A stretch of 64,000 nt of DNA from Minisyncoccota bacterium (lineage in GTDB: Bacteria; Patescibacteria; Paceibacteria; UBA9973; UBA918), in assembly GCA_021734905.1 (NCBI GenBank), contig JAIPIB010000004.1, forward strand, positions 15,024 to 79,023. Direction: 5' to 3'. Below are positions 50,332 through 59,122 of the stretch, one piece after another. Under the pieces are notes generated by a model. That model was given only the letters and a program-made list of their open reading frames with translations, had not been told where the DNA came from and did no database searches. A program made the position numbers and the translations under genes. Each line of letters begins with the position of its first letter. Within the stretch, counting starts at the first letter, position 1.

Positions 50332-51680
50332 AATCTTTTGAAAACGACTTAAAAAAATACGCAGAAAAAATACATCTTAAAGTCTCAGAGAGACGGGAGC
50401 TTCGTGAGCGTGTTTTGTCGTACATGGAATATCACCCACTTCCAAAGCAAACACATACTATTGAGAAGCACGCGCAAGGGATTCTCTCAGAGTCTTTTGT
50501 TATGTTTCATTTTAATACAAAGTACATGCGTATAGCTGGAGGCTTTTTCGCTCTGGTATTGATCGTCGCTCCTTTTGTTGCCGAGAAGTCTGTTCCGGGT
50601 GACGCTCTCTATCTTGTTAAGACAGGTTTTAATGAAACCATTCAAGAGCAGTTTGCTAATTCTCCATATAAGAAGATTGAGTTTGAAACAAAACTTATGG
50701 AGCGACGTATTGCAGAAGCGAGAGTCCTTGCAAGCGAAGGAAAACTTACTCAAGAAGTTACGACCCAGCTCGCAGCAACAGTGAAAGAGCACACGGATGC
50801 AGTACAAACTGGCCTTGCTGAACTCCGTACTCAAGACGCTGACGGTGCCGCAATTGCAGAAATTGCTTTCAATTCGTCACTGGAGGTTCAGTCAGCAGTT
50901 CTTGGAGCAAATGAAAGTACAAATAGCACGTCATCAATTGATTCGATTCTTACTGTCGTGAATGATGCTCGTGATGTGGTTGTCTTGAATCAAGGATCGG
51001 TACCGTCATTTGAGGGACTAAGTGCTCGTGTAGAAATCGAGACGACACGTGCTTATGAATTATTGAAGACTATACGACTGACAGCTACACCTGAAGAGAT
51101 TGTTGATATTGAGCGTCGACTTTCAGACGGCGATAGGCTTTTATTTGAGGCAAAAGAGCGATATTTAACAGAACCTGATCGTGCAATAGAGGATCTTGCA
51201 GCAACGCTGAAGCTCTACCAAAAACTCATTGTTTTCATGGCTGATATAAATATTCAAAAGACTGTTTCGTTGGAATCTATCGTTCCGGTAGTCTTAAGTT
51301 ACGAAGAGAGGGTCACTACAGTGAACGCCGAAATTCAGAAAATTGGTGAGGTTGCCACAACAGTTGTACAACGTCTTGAGTTAATTGATGATAAAGGAGT
51401 TCAAGAAAAGGTGGAGAGTGGAGTTTCTCGAGTCTATGAATTGCTTGGTCAAGCAGCGGCAGCGATTGAGATTAAGGAAGTAAAGAATGCTGAAAGTAGT
51501 ATTGGTGAAGCACGAGCACTTGTTACAGATTTGAATACGATGACAGTGTTTTCGAAAGAATCTGAAGATAATGACTTGATTCCTGCGGATGGGGGAAAGG
51601 ACACTGAAGAGAAGACGTCTAGCGAGCAAAGTTTGATCAACAAAGCCTCAAGTACAAAAAGTATAGAACCACTATCTTAA
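50328..51680 (+). CDS. membrane protein with DUF5667-like domain, putative sigma regulator
   Basis: 450 residues. A cytoplasmic N-terminus of about 65 residues, one transmembrane helix (MRIAGGFFALVLIVAPFVA), then SVPGDALYLVKTGFNETIQEQF, the DUF5667-type start, and a long helical extracytoplasmic region. Overlap with the ECF sigma gene and the cytoplasm-TM-outside layout suggest an anti-sigma factor, but no known zinc-binding anti-sigma motif is seen. Confidence 0.75.
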   Translation: MKSFENDLKKYAEKIHLKVSERRELRERVLSYMEYHPLPKQTHTIEKHAQGILSESFVMFHFNTKYMRIAGGFFALVLIVAPFVAEKSVPGDALYLVKTGFNETIQEQFANSPYKKIEFETKLMERRIAEARVLASEGKLTQEVTTQLAATVKEHTDAVQTGLAELRTQDADGAAIAEIAFNSSLEVQSAVLGANESTNSTSSIDSILTVVNDARDVVVLNQGSVPSFEGLSARVEIETTRAYELLKTIRLTATPEEIVDIERRLSDGDRLLFEAKERYLTEPDRAIEDLAATLKLYQKLIVFMADINIQKTVSLESIVPVVLSYEERVTTVNAEIQKIGEVATTVVQRLELIDDKGVQEKVESGVSRVYELLGQAAAAIEIKEVKNAESSIGEARALVTDLNTMTVFSKESEDNDLIPADGGKDTEEKTSSEQSLINKASSTKSIEPLS

Positions 51681-51687
51681 AAAGTAT

Positions 51688-51732
51688 ACGTAAAAAGCAC
51701 AGTTGGACTTTTGTCAATTGTGCTTTTTACGT
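51688..51732. terminator. terminator of the sigma operon
   Basis: ACGTAAAAAGCACAGTTG / CAATTGTGCTTTTTACGT; serves both convergent genes. Confidence 0.85.
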
Positions 51733-51748
51733 ATTGCAGAAAAATTTA

Positions 51749-52912
51749 TTATTGATTACCTGCATCAAGTTCTTCTTCGAGAAGGCCAGCAAGAAAGGGC
51801 ACCATTGCAATTTTGAAGATATTTCCTCGAAGGGCAGGATCACCTTGCATGTTTTGGAAAAGTGAAAAACCAGTTTCTTCAATAATAGTCCTATCAACAT
51901 ATGAAAGTGTAATTGCGCGGAGACTGTGTTCACCTTCCGTTCTCTCATCTCCTTTTGTTGCAATGAGTCCAATGACGTTATGAGTATCTCTTGTCACAAT
52001 AGGGCCTCCTGAAGCACCCTGCTCTCCTACAGGCGACTCTGAGATAGAGAATATGTCTGCATAGTTACTTCCAAAAGTATAGAGAGTGCCGATTGTTGTT
52101 GGAGCAAGTACAGGGAAGATTTTTGTATCTGCACCGTTCCGTATGAGTGCTTCGGCAGGATAACCCGCCGTAACGACAGAGGATCCACTCATTGCGCGAG
52201 AAAGTAAGGCAACATCAATTTGGATTGAAGGGAACCTGGCGGGCAGAGGTGCTGAGTCGATGGATTTTGAAACATATAACAGAGCATAATCCCGTTCGCC
52301 AGTACCTCGTGGAGTTTCGCTTGTAATTAGGTTTGCGTTTTCAAATATCCATGTTGGAGAAATATACAGAAGCTCTGCTTTATATTTCGGAGACGCTGGA
52401 TTACCAGATCGTATTACGCAGTCAATGTTTTTTGTAGAACCCTGTGCATCTTTAAGAAGTAAAAATTGTGCGACGTGAGCATTTGTAAGAATGATGCCCT
52501 TTTGGTTAATAAAAAAACCAGTACCAGTAGTTGTCCTGATATATTTGTCTGTTTTATATTGGCAGTAGATATTTACAAGGGCGTTAGTTATCTTTGTATC
52601 AAGAGGGACGTTGTTGTCCTGTGTGGATGCGTCCTCAGTGTCTGTGCTCGCAATTACTGCTGCTTTTTGGAACCCTACGTGCTCAAGAAGAATTCGAGGG
52701 ATAGCTCCAGTAGGTGTGACGCTTCTTTCCTGACCGGCATTTGAAATTTTTGTGAGAGGGGTATCCTCGATATGTGTAGCAACCTCTTTTGAATTTGAAA
52801 CTTGTTCGGGCAGGAGTAATGACTCAATGTGCCCTGAGAGAGAGTTTGTAAAAGCAAGATATCCAACAAGGATGCTTGTGACAATGTTTCCAATAAAGGT
52901 TAGAAATACCAT
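51749..52912 (-). CDS. membrane-anchored trypsin-like serine protease
   Basis: 387 residues. N-terminal anchor (FLTFIGNIVTSILVGYLAF), then a trypsin-like domain with His in ILTNAHVAQ, Asp in GERDYALLYV and Ser in GEQGASGGPIV. No PDZ domain. Likely an extracytoplasmic quality-control or processing protease of the DegP-like branch. Two hydrophobic stretches near the C-terminus are weak. It stands alone opposite the sigma operon. Confidence 0.88.
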   Translation of the reverse strand: MVFLTFIGNIVTSILVGYLAFTNSLSGHIESLLLPEQVSNSKEVATHIEDTPLTKISNAGQERSVTPTGAIPRILLEHVGFQKAAVIASTDTEDASTQDNNVPLDTKITNALVNIYCQYKTDKYIRTTTGTGFFINQKGIILTNAHVAQFLLLKDAQGSTKNIDCVIRSGNPASPKYKAELLYISPTWIFENANLITSETPRGTGERDYALLYVSKSIDSAPLPARFPSIQIDVALLSRAMSGSSVVTAGYPAEALIRNGADTKIFPVLAPTTIGTLYTFGSNYADIFSISESPVGEQGASGGPIVTRDTHNVIGLIATKGDERTEGEHSLRAITLSYVDRTIIEETGFSLFQNMQGDPALRGNIFKIAMVPFLAGLLEEELDAGNQ

Positions 52913-53022
52913 GTTGTCATTGATTGTATCATGGGGTTTAAAGTGGGAACTGTTTATGCTAGAATCATCCGGGATAAGTGTGTGATGGTTGTGGCGACTA
53001 TTTCACTGTATCTTCTTCACTC

Positions 53023-53093
53023 GCGGGTGTAGTTTAGTGGTAAAACGACTGCCTTCCAAGCAGTAGTTGGGGGTTCGATTCCTCTCGCCCGCA
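53023..53093 (+). tRNA. tRNA-Gly (anticodon TCC)
   Basis: Acceptor GCGGGTG / CGCCCGC, anticodon stem ACTGC / GCAGT with loop CTTCCAA (anticodon TCC), T arm with TTCGATT loop. CCA not encoded. A terminator and a full tRNA-mirror element follow. Confidence 0.95.
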
Positions 53094-53103
53094 CATTTGA
53101 AAG

Positions 53104-53123
53104 ACCGCCTTAGGGCGGTTTTT
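53104..53123 (+). terminator. terminator of tRNA-Gly(TCC)
   Basis: ACCGCC-ttag-GGCGGT then T4. Confidence 0.75.
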
Positions 53124-53127
53124 CAGT

Positions 53128-53263
53128 GTGCGGGCGAAGCAACCTGCTGGGAGCAGGTTGCGCGAGGAATCGAAAAGGTTGTCAGATATTTTAGGAACGA
53201 AGTAAACTAAAATATCGACAACCTGTACTGACCATGTAATGGTCGATTCCTCTCGCCCGCACA
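53128..53263 (+). repeat. tRNA-mirror element D, the most complete copy
   Basis: Inverted acceptor strand GTGCGGGCGA (53128-53137); inserted hairpin GCAACCTGCT-ggg-AGCAGGTTGC (53139-53161); inverted T arm GAGGAATCGA (53164-53173); core stem AGGTTGTC-A-GATATTTTAG with CTAAAATATCGACAACCT (53176-53224); GTACTGA; hairpin GACCA-TGTAA-TGGTC (53230-53244); direct tRNA 3' end of 21 nt (53243-53263). The ends pair with each other to close a cruciform. Confidence 0.92.
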
Positions 53264-53492
53264 AACTGTAAGACTCAAAAATTAGATGTACTTTCAGCAA
53301 TTTGATTGCAATATAAAAACCCCTCACAAGGGGGTTTTTATAGTGGTGGGAACTAATGGATGTATACCCATCGTCTCCTTGATAGCGTTACTTGGTGTAC
53401 ATGTACCAAGTTAATACCTCCGCTATAAATACATGATAACATTTTTTTAATAAAAACAAATATGGGGATAAAGTTTTATGTGTCTGAAATAT
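53264..53492. other. intergenic region with one hairpin
   Basis: AAAAACCCC-tcacaag-GGGGTTTTT at 53315-53339 is a probable terminator. No gene is seen in the remainder. Confidence 0.5.
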
Positions 53493-53527
53493 AAAATCCC
53501 CGCAGGCATAAGCCTGCGGGGATTTTA
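53493..53527 (-). terminator. terminator of the HU gene
   Basis: AAAATCCCCGCAGGC-ataa-GCCTGCGGGGATTTT. Confidence 0.9.
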
Positions 53528-53538
53528 AAAGGAGAAGA

Positions 53539-53811
53539 TTATTTCACTGCATCCTTAAGTGCCTTTGCTGCGCGGAACTTTGGTACACGCATTGCTGGAA
53601 TATCAATAGACTCACCAGTACGTGGGTTACGTCCTGTGCGAGCATTTCGAGTCTTCGATGAGAAGATACCAAGCCCAGCGATTGATACTTCATTTCCTTT
53701 CTTCAAGGAATCAACGATACAATCGATTGATGTTTCTACTGCTCGTTCTGCGTCTGCACGAGTTCCACCTACTGTCTCGTGTACTTTGTCAATTATGTCT
53801 GCCTTATTCAT
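53539..53811 (-). CDS. hup: HU/IHF family DNA-binding protein
   Basis: 90 residues from ATG 53811 (MNKADIIDKVHETVGG), the usual HU start; the frame extends upstream but without homology. GLGIFSSKTRNARTGRNPRTGESIDIPAMRVPKFRAAKALKDAV is the beta-arm and C-terminal signature. HU bends and compacts DNA; in this genome it could also stabilise the many cruciform-prone sites (inference). Confidence 0.97.
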   Translation of the reverse strand: MNKADIIDKVHETVGGTRADAERAVETSIDCIVDSLKKGNEVSIAGLGIFSSKTRNARTGRNPRTGESIDIPAMRVPKFRAAKALKDAVK

Positions 53812-53948
53812 AGTGTATGAAATTGTAACTAGTGGCGTATAATAATTTGTGCGATGCACTTGATGCCATAATGTGGCTACAAACAATTATATAGTACGGT
53901 TTCAGTTGTGCAATACACTACCGCACTATAATATTGTGTGGTGTAATA

Positions 53949-55472
53949 TTATCTCGCGTATTCAATTGCCCTTGATTCTCGTATCACATTCACTTTAATT
54001 TCCCCAGGATAGCGAAGTTTTTCCTCAATATCAGTCGCAATACTTCGTGCAAGACTGAGTGCTTCGAGGTCAGTGATTTTTTCAGGGTTTACAATAACGC
54101 GTACTTCACGGCCTGCTTGAATTGCAAATGCCTTCTCTACGCCAGGCATAGAGGTTGCGATTTCTTCGAGTTCAGCAAGTCTTTTTATATAGTTTTCAAT
54201 TGAATCACGTCGTGCTCCAGGCCGTCCTCCAGATATCGCGTCAGCAACTTGTACAATGATCGATTCAAGAGTGTCGAAAGGATATTCTTCGTGGTGGGCA
54301 CGCATTGCAATGATAACTTTCTCATCAACCTCATATTTCTGAAGGATACGAATACCAATCTCTACATGGGTTCCTTGAACTTCCTGACTTACTGTTTTCC
54401 CAATGTCATGAAGAAGTGCACCAGCACGAGCGACAGCGACATCTGCTCCTACTTCCTCAGCAATAATGGCTGCTATGTGTGCCATTTCGACTGAATGCCA
54501 GAGAACGTTCTGGCCGTAACTGGTACGGAAATGAAGACGTCCGAGGATTTTTACAAGGTCGGGGTGAAGGTTTGAGACACCAGCTTCGTATGCTGCCTTC
54601 TCACCCATCTTGCGGACAATGGTACCAACTTCACCCCGAGCTTTCTCAACAACCTCCTCGATTTTTGCTGGCTGGATTCTTCCATCAGCAAGAAGACTCT
54701 CAAGTGCTACGCGTGCAATCTCGCGGCGTACTGGATCAAATGATGAAAGGGTAATGTGCCCAGGAACATCATCAATGAGTACATCAACGCCAGTCGCTCG
54801 TTCAAAAGCTCTCACATTACGACCTTCCTTACCAATAATTTTACCCTTCATGTCGTCACTCGGTAGCTCAATGGTTGAGCTCATGATGTCGACACGGAGT
54901 GTGTTTCCGATACGGTGAATTGCAGACGTAATTATATTACGAGCCTGTTCATCAAATTGTTCGTCACCACGCACTTGAAGCTTTTGGAGCCGTGCAAGAA
55001 TATCTGACTCACGTTCTTTTTCAACAACCGTAACGAGTTTCTCGTAGGCTTCTTCTTTTGAAAGTCCAGAAATAGCCTCAATTTTTGCATTGATCTCTGT
55101 TTCATGTCCGTCAAGACGCGTCTTGATTTCTTTGATCTGATCTATTTTTTCACGAACTGACTCGATTTGTGAGTCGACGTCTATTTGACGTTTGTCGAGA
55201 AGCTCTTCTTTGCGAATAAATCGTTCTTCGGTTTTAGCTAGTTTTTCTTCCTGTTCTTTAAACTCTTGCTTCTTTTCTTTTTCTAGCGCTTCGACTTTTG
55301 CTTCAGCTTTTTCAATTATCTTAAGGGCTTTTCCTTCCGCATCAATAACACGTTCTTTAATCGAGATTTCAAGTGATTCTTTCTGACTAATTGCGTGTAT
55401 GTACCTGAGATAATATCCTAAAGCAATGCCGAGTACTCCTGCGCCAAGGAATATAAGTATTGTGGCTGGCAT
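53949..55472 (-). CDS. rny: ribonuclease Y
   Basis: 507 residues from ATG 55472 (MPATILIFLGAGVLGIALGYYL, N-terminal anchor); an upstream in-frame ATG at 55523 would add 17 residues. A long coiled coil (residues 30-150) is followed by a KH domain (GKIIGKEGRNVRAFERATGVDVLIDD) and an HD domain (ALLHDIGKTVSQEV, AMRAHHEEYP). RNase Y is a membrane-bound endoribonuclease that starts mRNA decay, complementing PNPase. Confidence 0.95.
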   Translation of the reverse strand: MPATILIFLGAGVLGIALGYYLRYIHAISQKESLEISIKERVIDAEGKALKIIEKAEAKVEALEKEKKQEFKEQEEKLAKTEERFIRKEELLDKRQIDVDSQIESVREKIDQIKEIKTRLDGHETEINAKIEAISGLSKEEAYEKLVTVVEKERESDILARLQKLQVRGDEQFDEQARNIITSAIHRIGNTLRVDIMSSTIELPSDDMKGKIIGKEGRNVRAFERATGVDVLIDDVPGHITLSSFDPVRREIARVALESLLADGRIQPAKIEEVVEKARGEVGTIVRKMGEKAAYEAGVSNLHPDLVKILGRLHFRTSYGQNVLWHSVEMAHIAAIIAEEVGADVAVARAGALLHDIGKTVSQEVQGTHVEIGIRILQKYEVDEKVIIAMRAHHEEYPFDTLESIIVQVADAISGGRPGARRDSIENYIKRLAELEEIATSMPGVEKAFAIQAGREVRVIVNPEKITDLEALSLARSIATDIEEKLRYPGEIKVNVIRESRAIEYAR

Positions 55473-55600
55473 ACTGGATATGCGACGGTGGATATGTCTG
55501 TGTCGTGAACTGACCCCATCCAACCATCTGGGTTATGTTTATTCAATAATCGACACTCTCACAGTAACAGAAGAAATGATGAGTGTCGAATAAAATACAC

Positions 55601-55632
55601 AAAACCGTCAGACCTCTGGTCTGACGGTTTTA
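55601..55632 (-). terminator. terminator of clpP
   Basis: AAAACCGTCAGACC-tct-GGTCTGACGGTTTTA. Confidence 0.85.
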
Positions 55633-55644
55633 GGTGTTGGTTTT

Positions 55645-56247
55645 TTACTTAAGGATCGTATCCACTAGACCGTAACGTTTGGCTTCGTCGGCCGACATGA
55701 AGAAATCGCGGTCAGTATCTTTTTCAACTTGTGCAAGTGGTTTCCCAGAAGCTTTCGCGAGCATCTTGTTGAGCGTTTCGCGAGTACGGAGTATGTGGCG
55801 AGCGGTAATTTCAATATCAGAAGCTTGCCCCTGAGTACCACCCCACGGTTGATGAATCATAACTTCAGCATTGGGAAGGATACTTCGCTTACCCTTTGCT
55901 CCTTGAGAAAGAATGATTGATCCCATCGATGCCGCAAGTCCGACACAGACCGTCGATATGTTTGGTTTTACGTGATTCATAGTGTCGACGATTCCAAGTC
56001 CAGCACTCACTGATCCTCCTGGAGAGTTGATGTACATTGCAATGTCTTTTTTAGGATCTTCTGCTTCAAGGAAGAGGAGTTGAGCAACAACAAGATTCGC
56101 CATGTGGTCGTCTATTGGGCCTGTAACAAAGACGATTCTTTCTTTTAATAGGCGGGAAAAAATGTCAAAAGCGCGTTCTCCCCCTTGCGTTTTTTCAACA
56201 ACCATTGGGACGAGGTAACTATTGATTTGTGATTCTTTTGATTCCAT
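55645..56247 (-). CDS. clpP: ATP-dependent Clp protease proteolytic subunit
   Basis: 200 residues. Catalytic Ser in GLAASMGSIIL and His in EVMIHQPWGGTQGQ; YINSPGGSVSAGLGI is the oxyanion-loop strand. ClpP forms the double heptamer that degrades substrates fed by a Clp ATPase, which is not in this window. It is in the same neighbourhood as tig, a common pairing, with one small zinc-finger gene between. Confidence 0.97.
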   Translation of the reverse strand: MESKESQINSYLVPMVVEKTQGGERAFDIFSRLLKERIVFVTGPIDDHMANLVVAQLLFLEAEDPKKDIAMYINSPGGSVSAGLGIVDTMNHVKPNISTVCVGLAASMGSIILSQGAKGKRSILPNAEVMIHQPWGGTQGQASDIEITARHILRTRETLNKMLAKASGKPLAQVEKDTDRDFFMSADEAKRYGLVDTILK

Positions 56248-56310
56248 ATGTTCATAATGATACCAAAACTATTCAAGAGTTGCTAGAGAGAGTATTTTTT
56301 ATGCATTAAC

Positions 56311-56347
56311 AAAATCACCCAACAGAGTCGAATGACTTTGCTGGGTG
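56311..56347 (-). terminator. terminator of the zinc-ribbon gene
   Basis: On the minus strand CACCCAGCAAAGTC-attc-GACTCTGTTGGGTG then ATTTTGTT. Confidence 0.7.
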
Positions 56348-56374
56348 GTGGACAAGCTGTTCCTGCTGGTGGGA

Positions 56375-56644
56375 TTACCGCGGGGGTAGTTTGCCTTCCA
56401 AGAATTGCTTGTAGGGGATCGTCTTTTCTGGTGTCACTAAGCGAGCAACTGTCTCAACGCCGGGTAGTGGTTTTATACCAGTGAAGCGGACAAATTTGAT
56501 TACTCTCTGTGCGCTTCCGAAGCATATCGTGCATACCGACGCCGATCCATTTCCTGTGCACTTTGCTTGAGATAAACCGGTACCTTCACACGGTTCACAT
56601 CTTGCAACAATTGTTTCAGTATCTTCAAATGAACTATTAGCCAC
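56375..56644 (-). CDS. small DnaJ-like zinc-finger protein
   Basis: 89 residues. GTG start at 56644 preceded by AAGGAG with a 6-nt spacer. CEPCEGTG...C and CTICFGSAQ resemble the CxxCxGxG repeats of DnaJ zinc fingers, here as a single isolated finger pair. Possibly a chaperone-related or redox adaptor. It lies between clpP and tig but has its own terminator. Confidence 0.6.
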   Translation of the reverse strand: MANSSFEDTETIVARCEPCEGTGLSQAKCTGNGSASVCTICFGSAQRVIKFVRFTGIKPLPGVETVARLVTPEKTIPYKQFLEGKLPPR

Positions 56645-56720
56645 TGCTATCTCCTTTAAAAATTTATTTGACCAGTCCGACTATATCAAGACTTAATGTG
56701 CGTGTCTAATTTTTTAAAAC

Positions 56721-56758
56721 ATAAAACCCTCGAAGCCAGAGGCTTCGATGGTTTTATG
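56721..56758 (-). terminator. terminator of tig
   Basis: ATAAAACCCTCGAAGCC-aga-GGCTTCGATGGTTTTAT. Confidence 0.85.
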
Positions 56759-56771
56759 TTCATGGCAGGGA

Positions 56772-57884
56772 TTAGACAGTTGCCTCAAGTTTTTTAAGTA
56801 CCGCTTCATTTGCAAGAATTGATGTTACATATACGCGAATTCTTTTTTCATCGCCATCTTTATATTGTTCAAGTAGGTTTGAAACTTCATGATCAACAAG
56901 GCTTGGGTCTGGGACGATTGACTCCTTTTTGGCGATTTCATTGAGGACAAGTTGCAATTTTGCCCGCTTTTCAGCACTTGGTGTCCACTCCTTCATCAGG
57001 TCCTCTTTGGTCTTTTTAATATGTCCGAGATAATCTTCTATTTTTAGTTGTGCTTGGGTAAGGTCTTCGGTCATCTGTGCAAGCATTTGATTGATTTCTG
57101 CGTCAACCATAACTTTTGGAAGCTCGAGTTCTGTCTTTTCAACAATACTGTCAGTAATTTTTGCTCGGTGTCGAGAATCGACGTCACGCGCCTTCTCAAT
57201 AGTGAGGTGCTCTCGAATTTTTGTCTTAAAATCTTCAACGCTCGTGAATTGCCCCTCTTTTCCGAATGTCTTCACGTACTCATCGGTGAGCTCTGGAAGT
57301 GGGAGATCTTTCACATCTTCAATCGGCTCTTCGTCGTGCTTGCAGTTTTCATCATGTACGTGCCCCTCGTTATTCTTTGCCTTTTCTTGGAGACGTTCAT
57401 AGGCAACCTTCTGTCGAAGAATTTCATTGATTTGATTCGTAACGTCTTCATCCGTAACCTCTTTCGATTCTTTGTTTGTATTAATATCCTTTGCGATACT
57501 CATATAATCAGGAAGCGTCATTTCAGGTATGATTGCAACAGTGATTGTAAATCCAAGCGGATTATCTTTTGCAATCTTTGTAATAGAAATTTGCGGGTAA
57601 CCGACGACATCAAGTTCATGTTTTGTGAGAATGTGTGGGTAATATTCACGGAGAGTTCGCTCTGCCATTTCATTCAAGATAGCCATTTCACCGACTTTCT
57701 GGATAAGAACATTTTCTGGTATATGTCCCTTTCTAAAACCATCGATCTGGATACCTTTTCCGAGTGCTGAAACCACTGAGTCACGATGCTTAGCAAGTTC
57801 TTCATATGGGATCTCTCCTGTAATAACGACGAGCGAACCCTCCTTTTTTTCTATAGTAAATTTTGTGAGTGTTTCATTGATCAT
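56772..57884 (-). CDS. tig: trigger factor lacking a typical PPIase domain
   Basis: 370 residues versus about 430 usually. The ribosome-docking motif GFRKGHIPENVL (residues about 48-60) is intact. After the N-terminal domain, LRQKVAYERLQEKAKNN is followed by a short His/Cys/Asp-rich linker (GHVHDENCKHDEEP) and then the C-terminal helical arms. The FKBP-like PPIase domain seems to be absent. The protein would still act as a ribosome-bound holdase. The His/Cys linker may bind metal (inference). Confidence 0.88.
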   Translation of the reverse strand: MINETLTKFTIEKKEGSLVVITGEIPYEELAKHRDSVVSALGKGIQIDGFRKGHIPENVLIQKVGEMAILNEMAERTLREYYPHILTKHELDVVGYPQISITKIAKDNPLGFTITVAIIPEMTLPDYMSIAKDINTNKESKEVTDEDVTNQINEILRQKVAYERLQEKAKNNEGHVHDENCKHDEEPIEDVKDLPLPELTDEYVKTFGKEGQFTSVEDFKTKIREHLTIEKARDVDSRHRAKITDSIVEKTELELPKVMVDAEINQMLAQMTEDLTQAQLKIEDYLGHIKKTKEDLMKEWTPSAEKRAKLQLVLNEIAKKESIVPDPSLVDHEVSNLLEQYKDGDEKRIRVYVTSILANEAVLKKLEATV

Positions 57885-57928
57885 AGGGTGATTAGTTTAC
57901 ACGGATTTTATGTATCTGCAACAGTTTT

Positions 57929-57969
57929 ATTAAAACCACCAGTCCGCGAAGCGGACTGGTGGTTTTAAT
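57929..57969. terminator. terminator
   Basis: ATTAAAACCACCAGTCCGC-gaa-GCGGACTGGTGGTTTTAAT, near-perfect 19-bp stem downstream of the 120-residue gene (minus strand). Confidence 0.9.
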
Positions 57970-57987
57970 AAGGTCACAAATTTATAT

Positions 57988-58350
57988 TTATATTCCTTGA
58001 AGCTCTACATCAAAAGATGTGAGGTCAGTCTCAAGAGAATCAAAATTTGTACTATCAATATCCGCCTCAATAGCGCCGAGGTCGTCAGATGGGCTTAGTG
58101 TTTCAAGAATTTGAGTATCCGCTTCAGCACGTGGAGTCTCTGGTTCATTATTAATGATTATGGGCTCTTCTATTGGCGCAAGAACTTCATTGGTAAGAGT
58201 TCCTCCCCAAAGATAGAGTCCACCAAGAATAAGGACAAGCATAATTATGAGAACTCCAAGTATGGGACCTACGTGCGCAGGATGGCTCGGTGCCATTGGT
58301 TCTGGTGTGTGCATTTCAACCTCCGGAGCGTCTTTTTGTTCTTCTGGCAT
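57988..58350 (-). CDS. single-pass membrane protein
   Basis: 120 residues: a Pro/Glu/His-rich N-terminus, one transmembrane helix (VGPILGVLIIMLVLILGGLYLW), and an acidic C-terminus with alternating Leu/Asp (LGAIEADIDSTNFDSLETDL). It begins 14 nt after the coiled-coil protein gene, probably one operon. Function unknown. Confidence 0.65.
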   Translation of the reverse strand: MPEEQKDAPEVEMHTPEPMAPSHPAHVGPILGVLIIMLVLILGGLYLWGGTLTNEVLAPIEEPIIINNEPETPRAEADTQILETLSPSDDLGAIEADIDSTNFDSLETDLTSFDVELQGI

Positions 58351-58364
58351 ATCACGTATAGATA

Positions 58365-59003
58365 TTAATTAGTAACTTCAGGCTCTCCGTCTGTCTCAGC
58401 ATTTTGAGCTTCCTTAAGAGATTCTTTGAGAAGAGATACTGTATTCCTTAGATTCTCATGGGTTTGTTTGAGGAGGTCACGAACTGTTGTGACTTGAGCT
58501 CGTAGAGCGGTGAGTGATTCTCGGGGAGTTGCACCACTTACAGCCTCGGTGATTGAGTCAAATTGTGCAAGTGCACTAGCAGCAGAATCAAGATTTGTTT
58601 TTGCCTTAGTAAGCTCTGACTCGGCACTACTTGTTTCAACACCACGTTCTTTGAGTTTATTAATTCTAGTGTCAATTCTATTTGTGATGTCGTTGAGGCG
58701 GTTTATTCCAGCTGCAAGTCGAGCTGTGAGGTTGCGGGTAAGGTTTATGATGCGGTTTTGGACAGAGCTCTCAAGCTGCGCTCGACGCTCCTCGCGCACC
58801 TCGGTTCGTTCGGCTTTCTGGACTTCACGTTCCTCTGCCCGCTCAGTACGATTTTCTTGTCGCTCCTGAATTCGAATAGTATCTGCTTCGGAAGTGACTG
58901 ACGGTTCTTCTTGAGCAAACGCTGTTACTCCGAAAATAAGTGACAATGTCACAAAGACAAATAGAATGTATGGGCTCGAATGTTTTAATAAAATATGGTG
59001 CAT
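58365..59003 (-). CDS. exported coiled-coil protein
   Basis: 212 residues with a signal peptide (YILFVFVTLSLIFGVTAFA). A very charged Glu/Arg helix follows (QENRTERAEEREVQKAERTEVREERRAQ), then a helical domain (LARLAAG to LAQFDSITEAV). It likely lies outside the membrane as a rod. Paired with the downstream membrane protein. No family assigned. Confidence 0.65.
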   Translation of the reverse strand: MHHILLKHSSPYILFVFVTLSLIFGVTAFAQEEPSVTSEADTIRIQERQENRTERAEEREVQKAERTEVREERRAQLESSVQNRIINLTRNLTARLAAGINRLNDITNRIDTRINKLKERGVETSSAESELTKAKTNLDSAASALAQFDSITEAVSGATPRESLTALRAQVTTVRDLLKQTHENLRNTVSLLKESLKEAQNAETDGEPEVTN

Positions 59004-59068
59004 ATAATAAATTGTTACAATAAATATCTACAGGTCTGCTCCTGAGCAGAGACTATACTCTATAGTAT

Positions 59069-59100
59069 AAAACAACCGAGCCCAAAGGGCTCGGTTGTTT
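59069..59100 (-). terminator. terminator of ppa
   Basis: AAAACAACCGAGCCC-aaa-GGGCTCGGTTGTTT. Confidence 0.85.
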
Positions 59101-59122
59101 ATGCACAAACGCGCAAAAAGCT

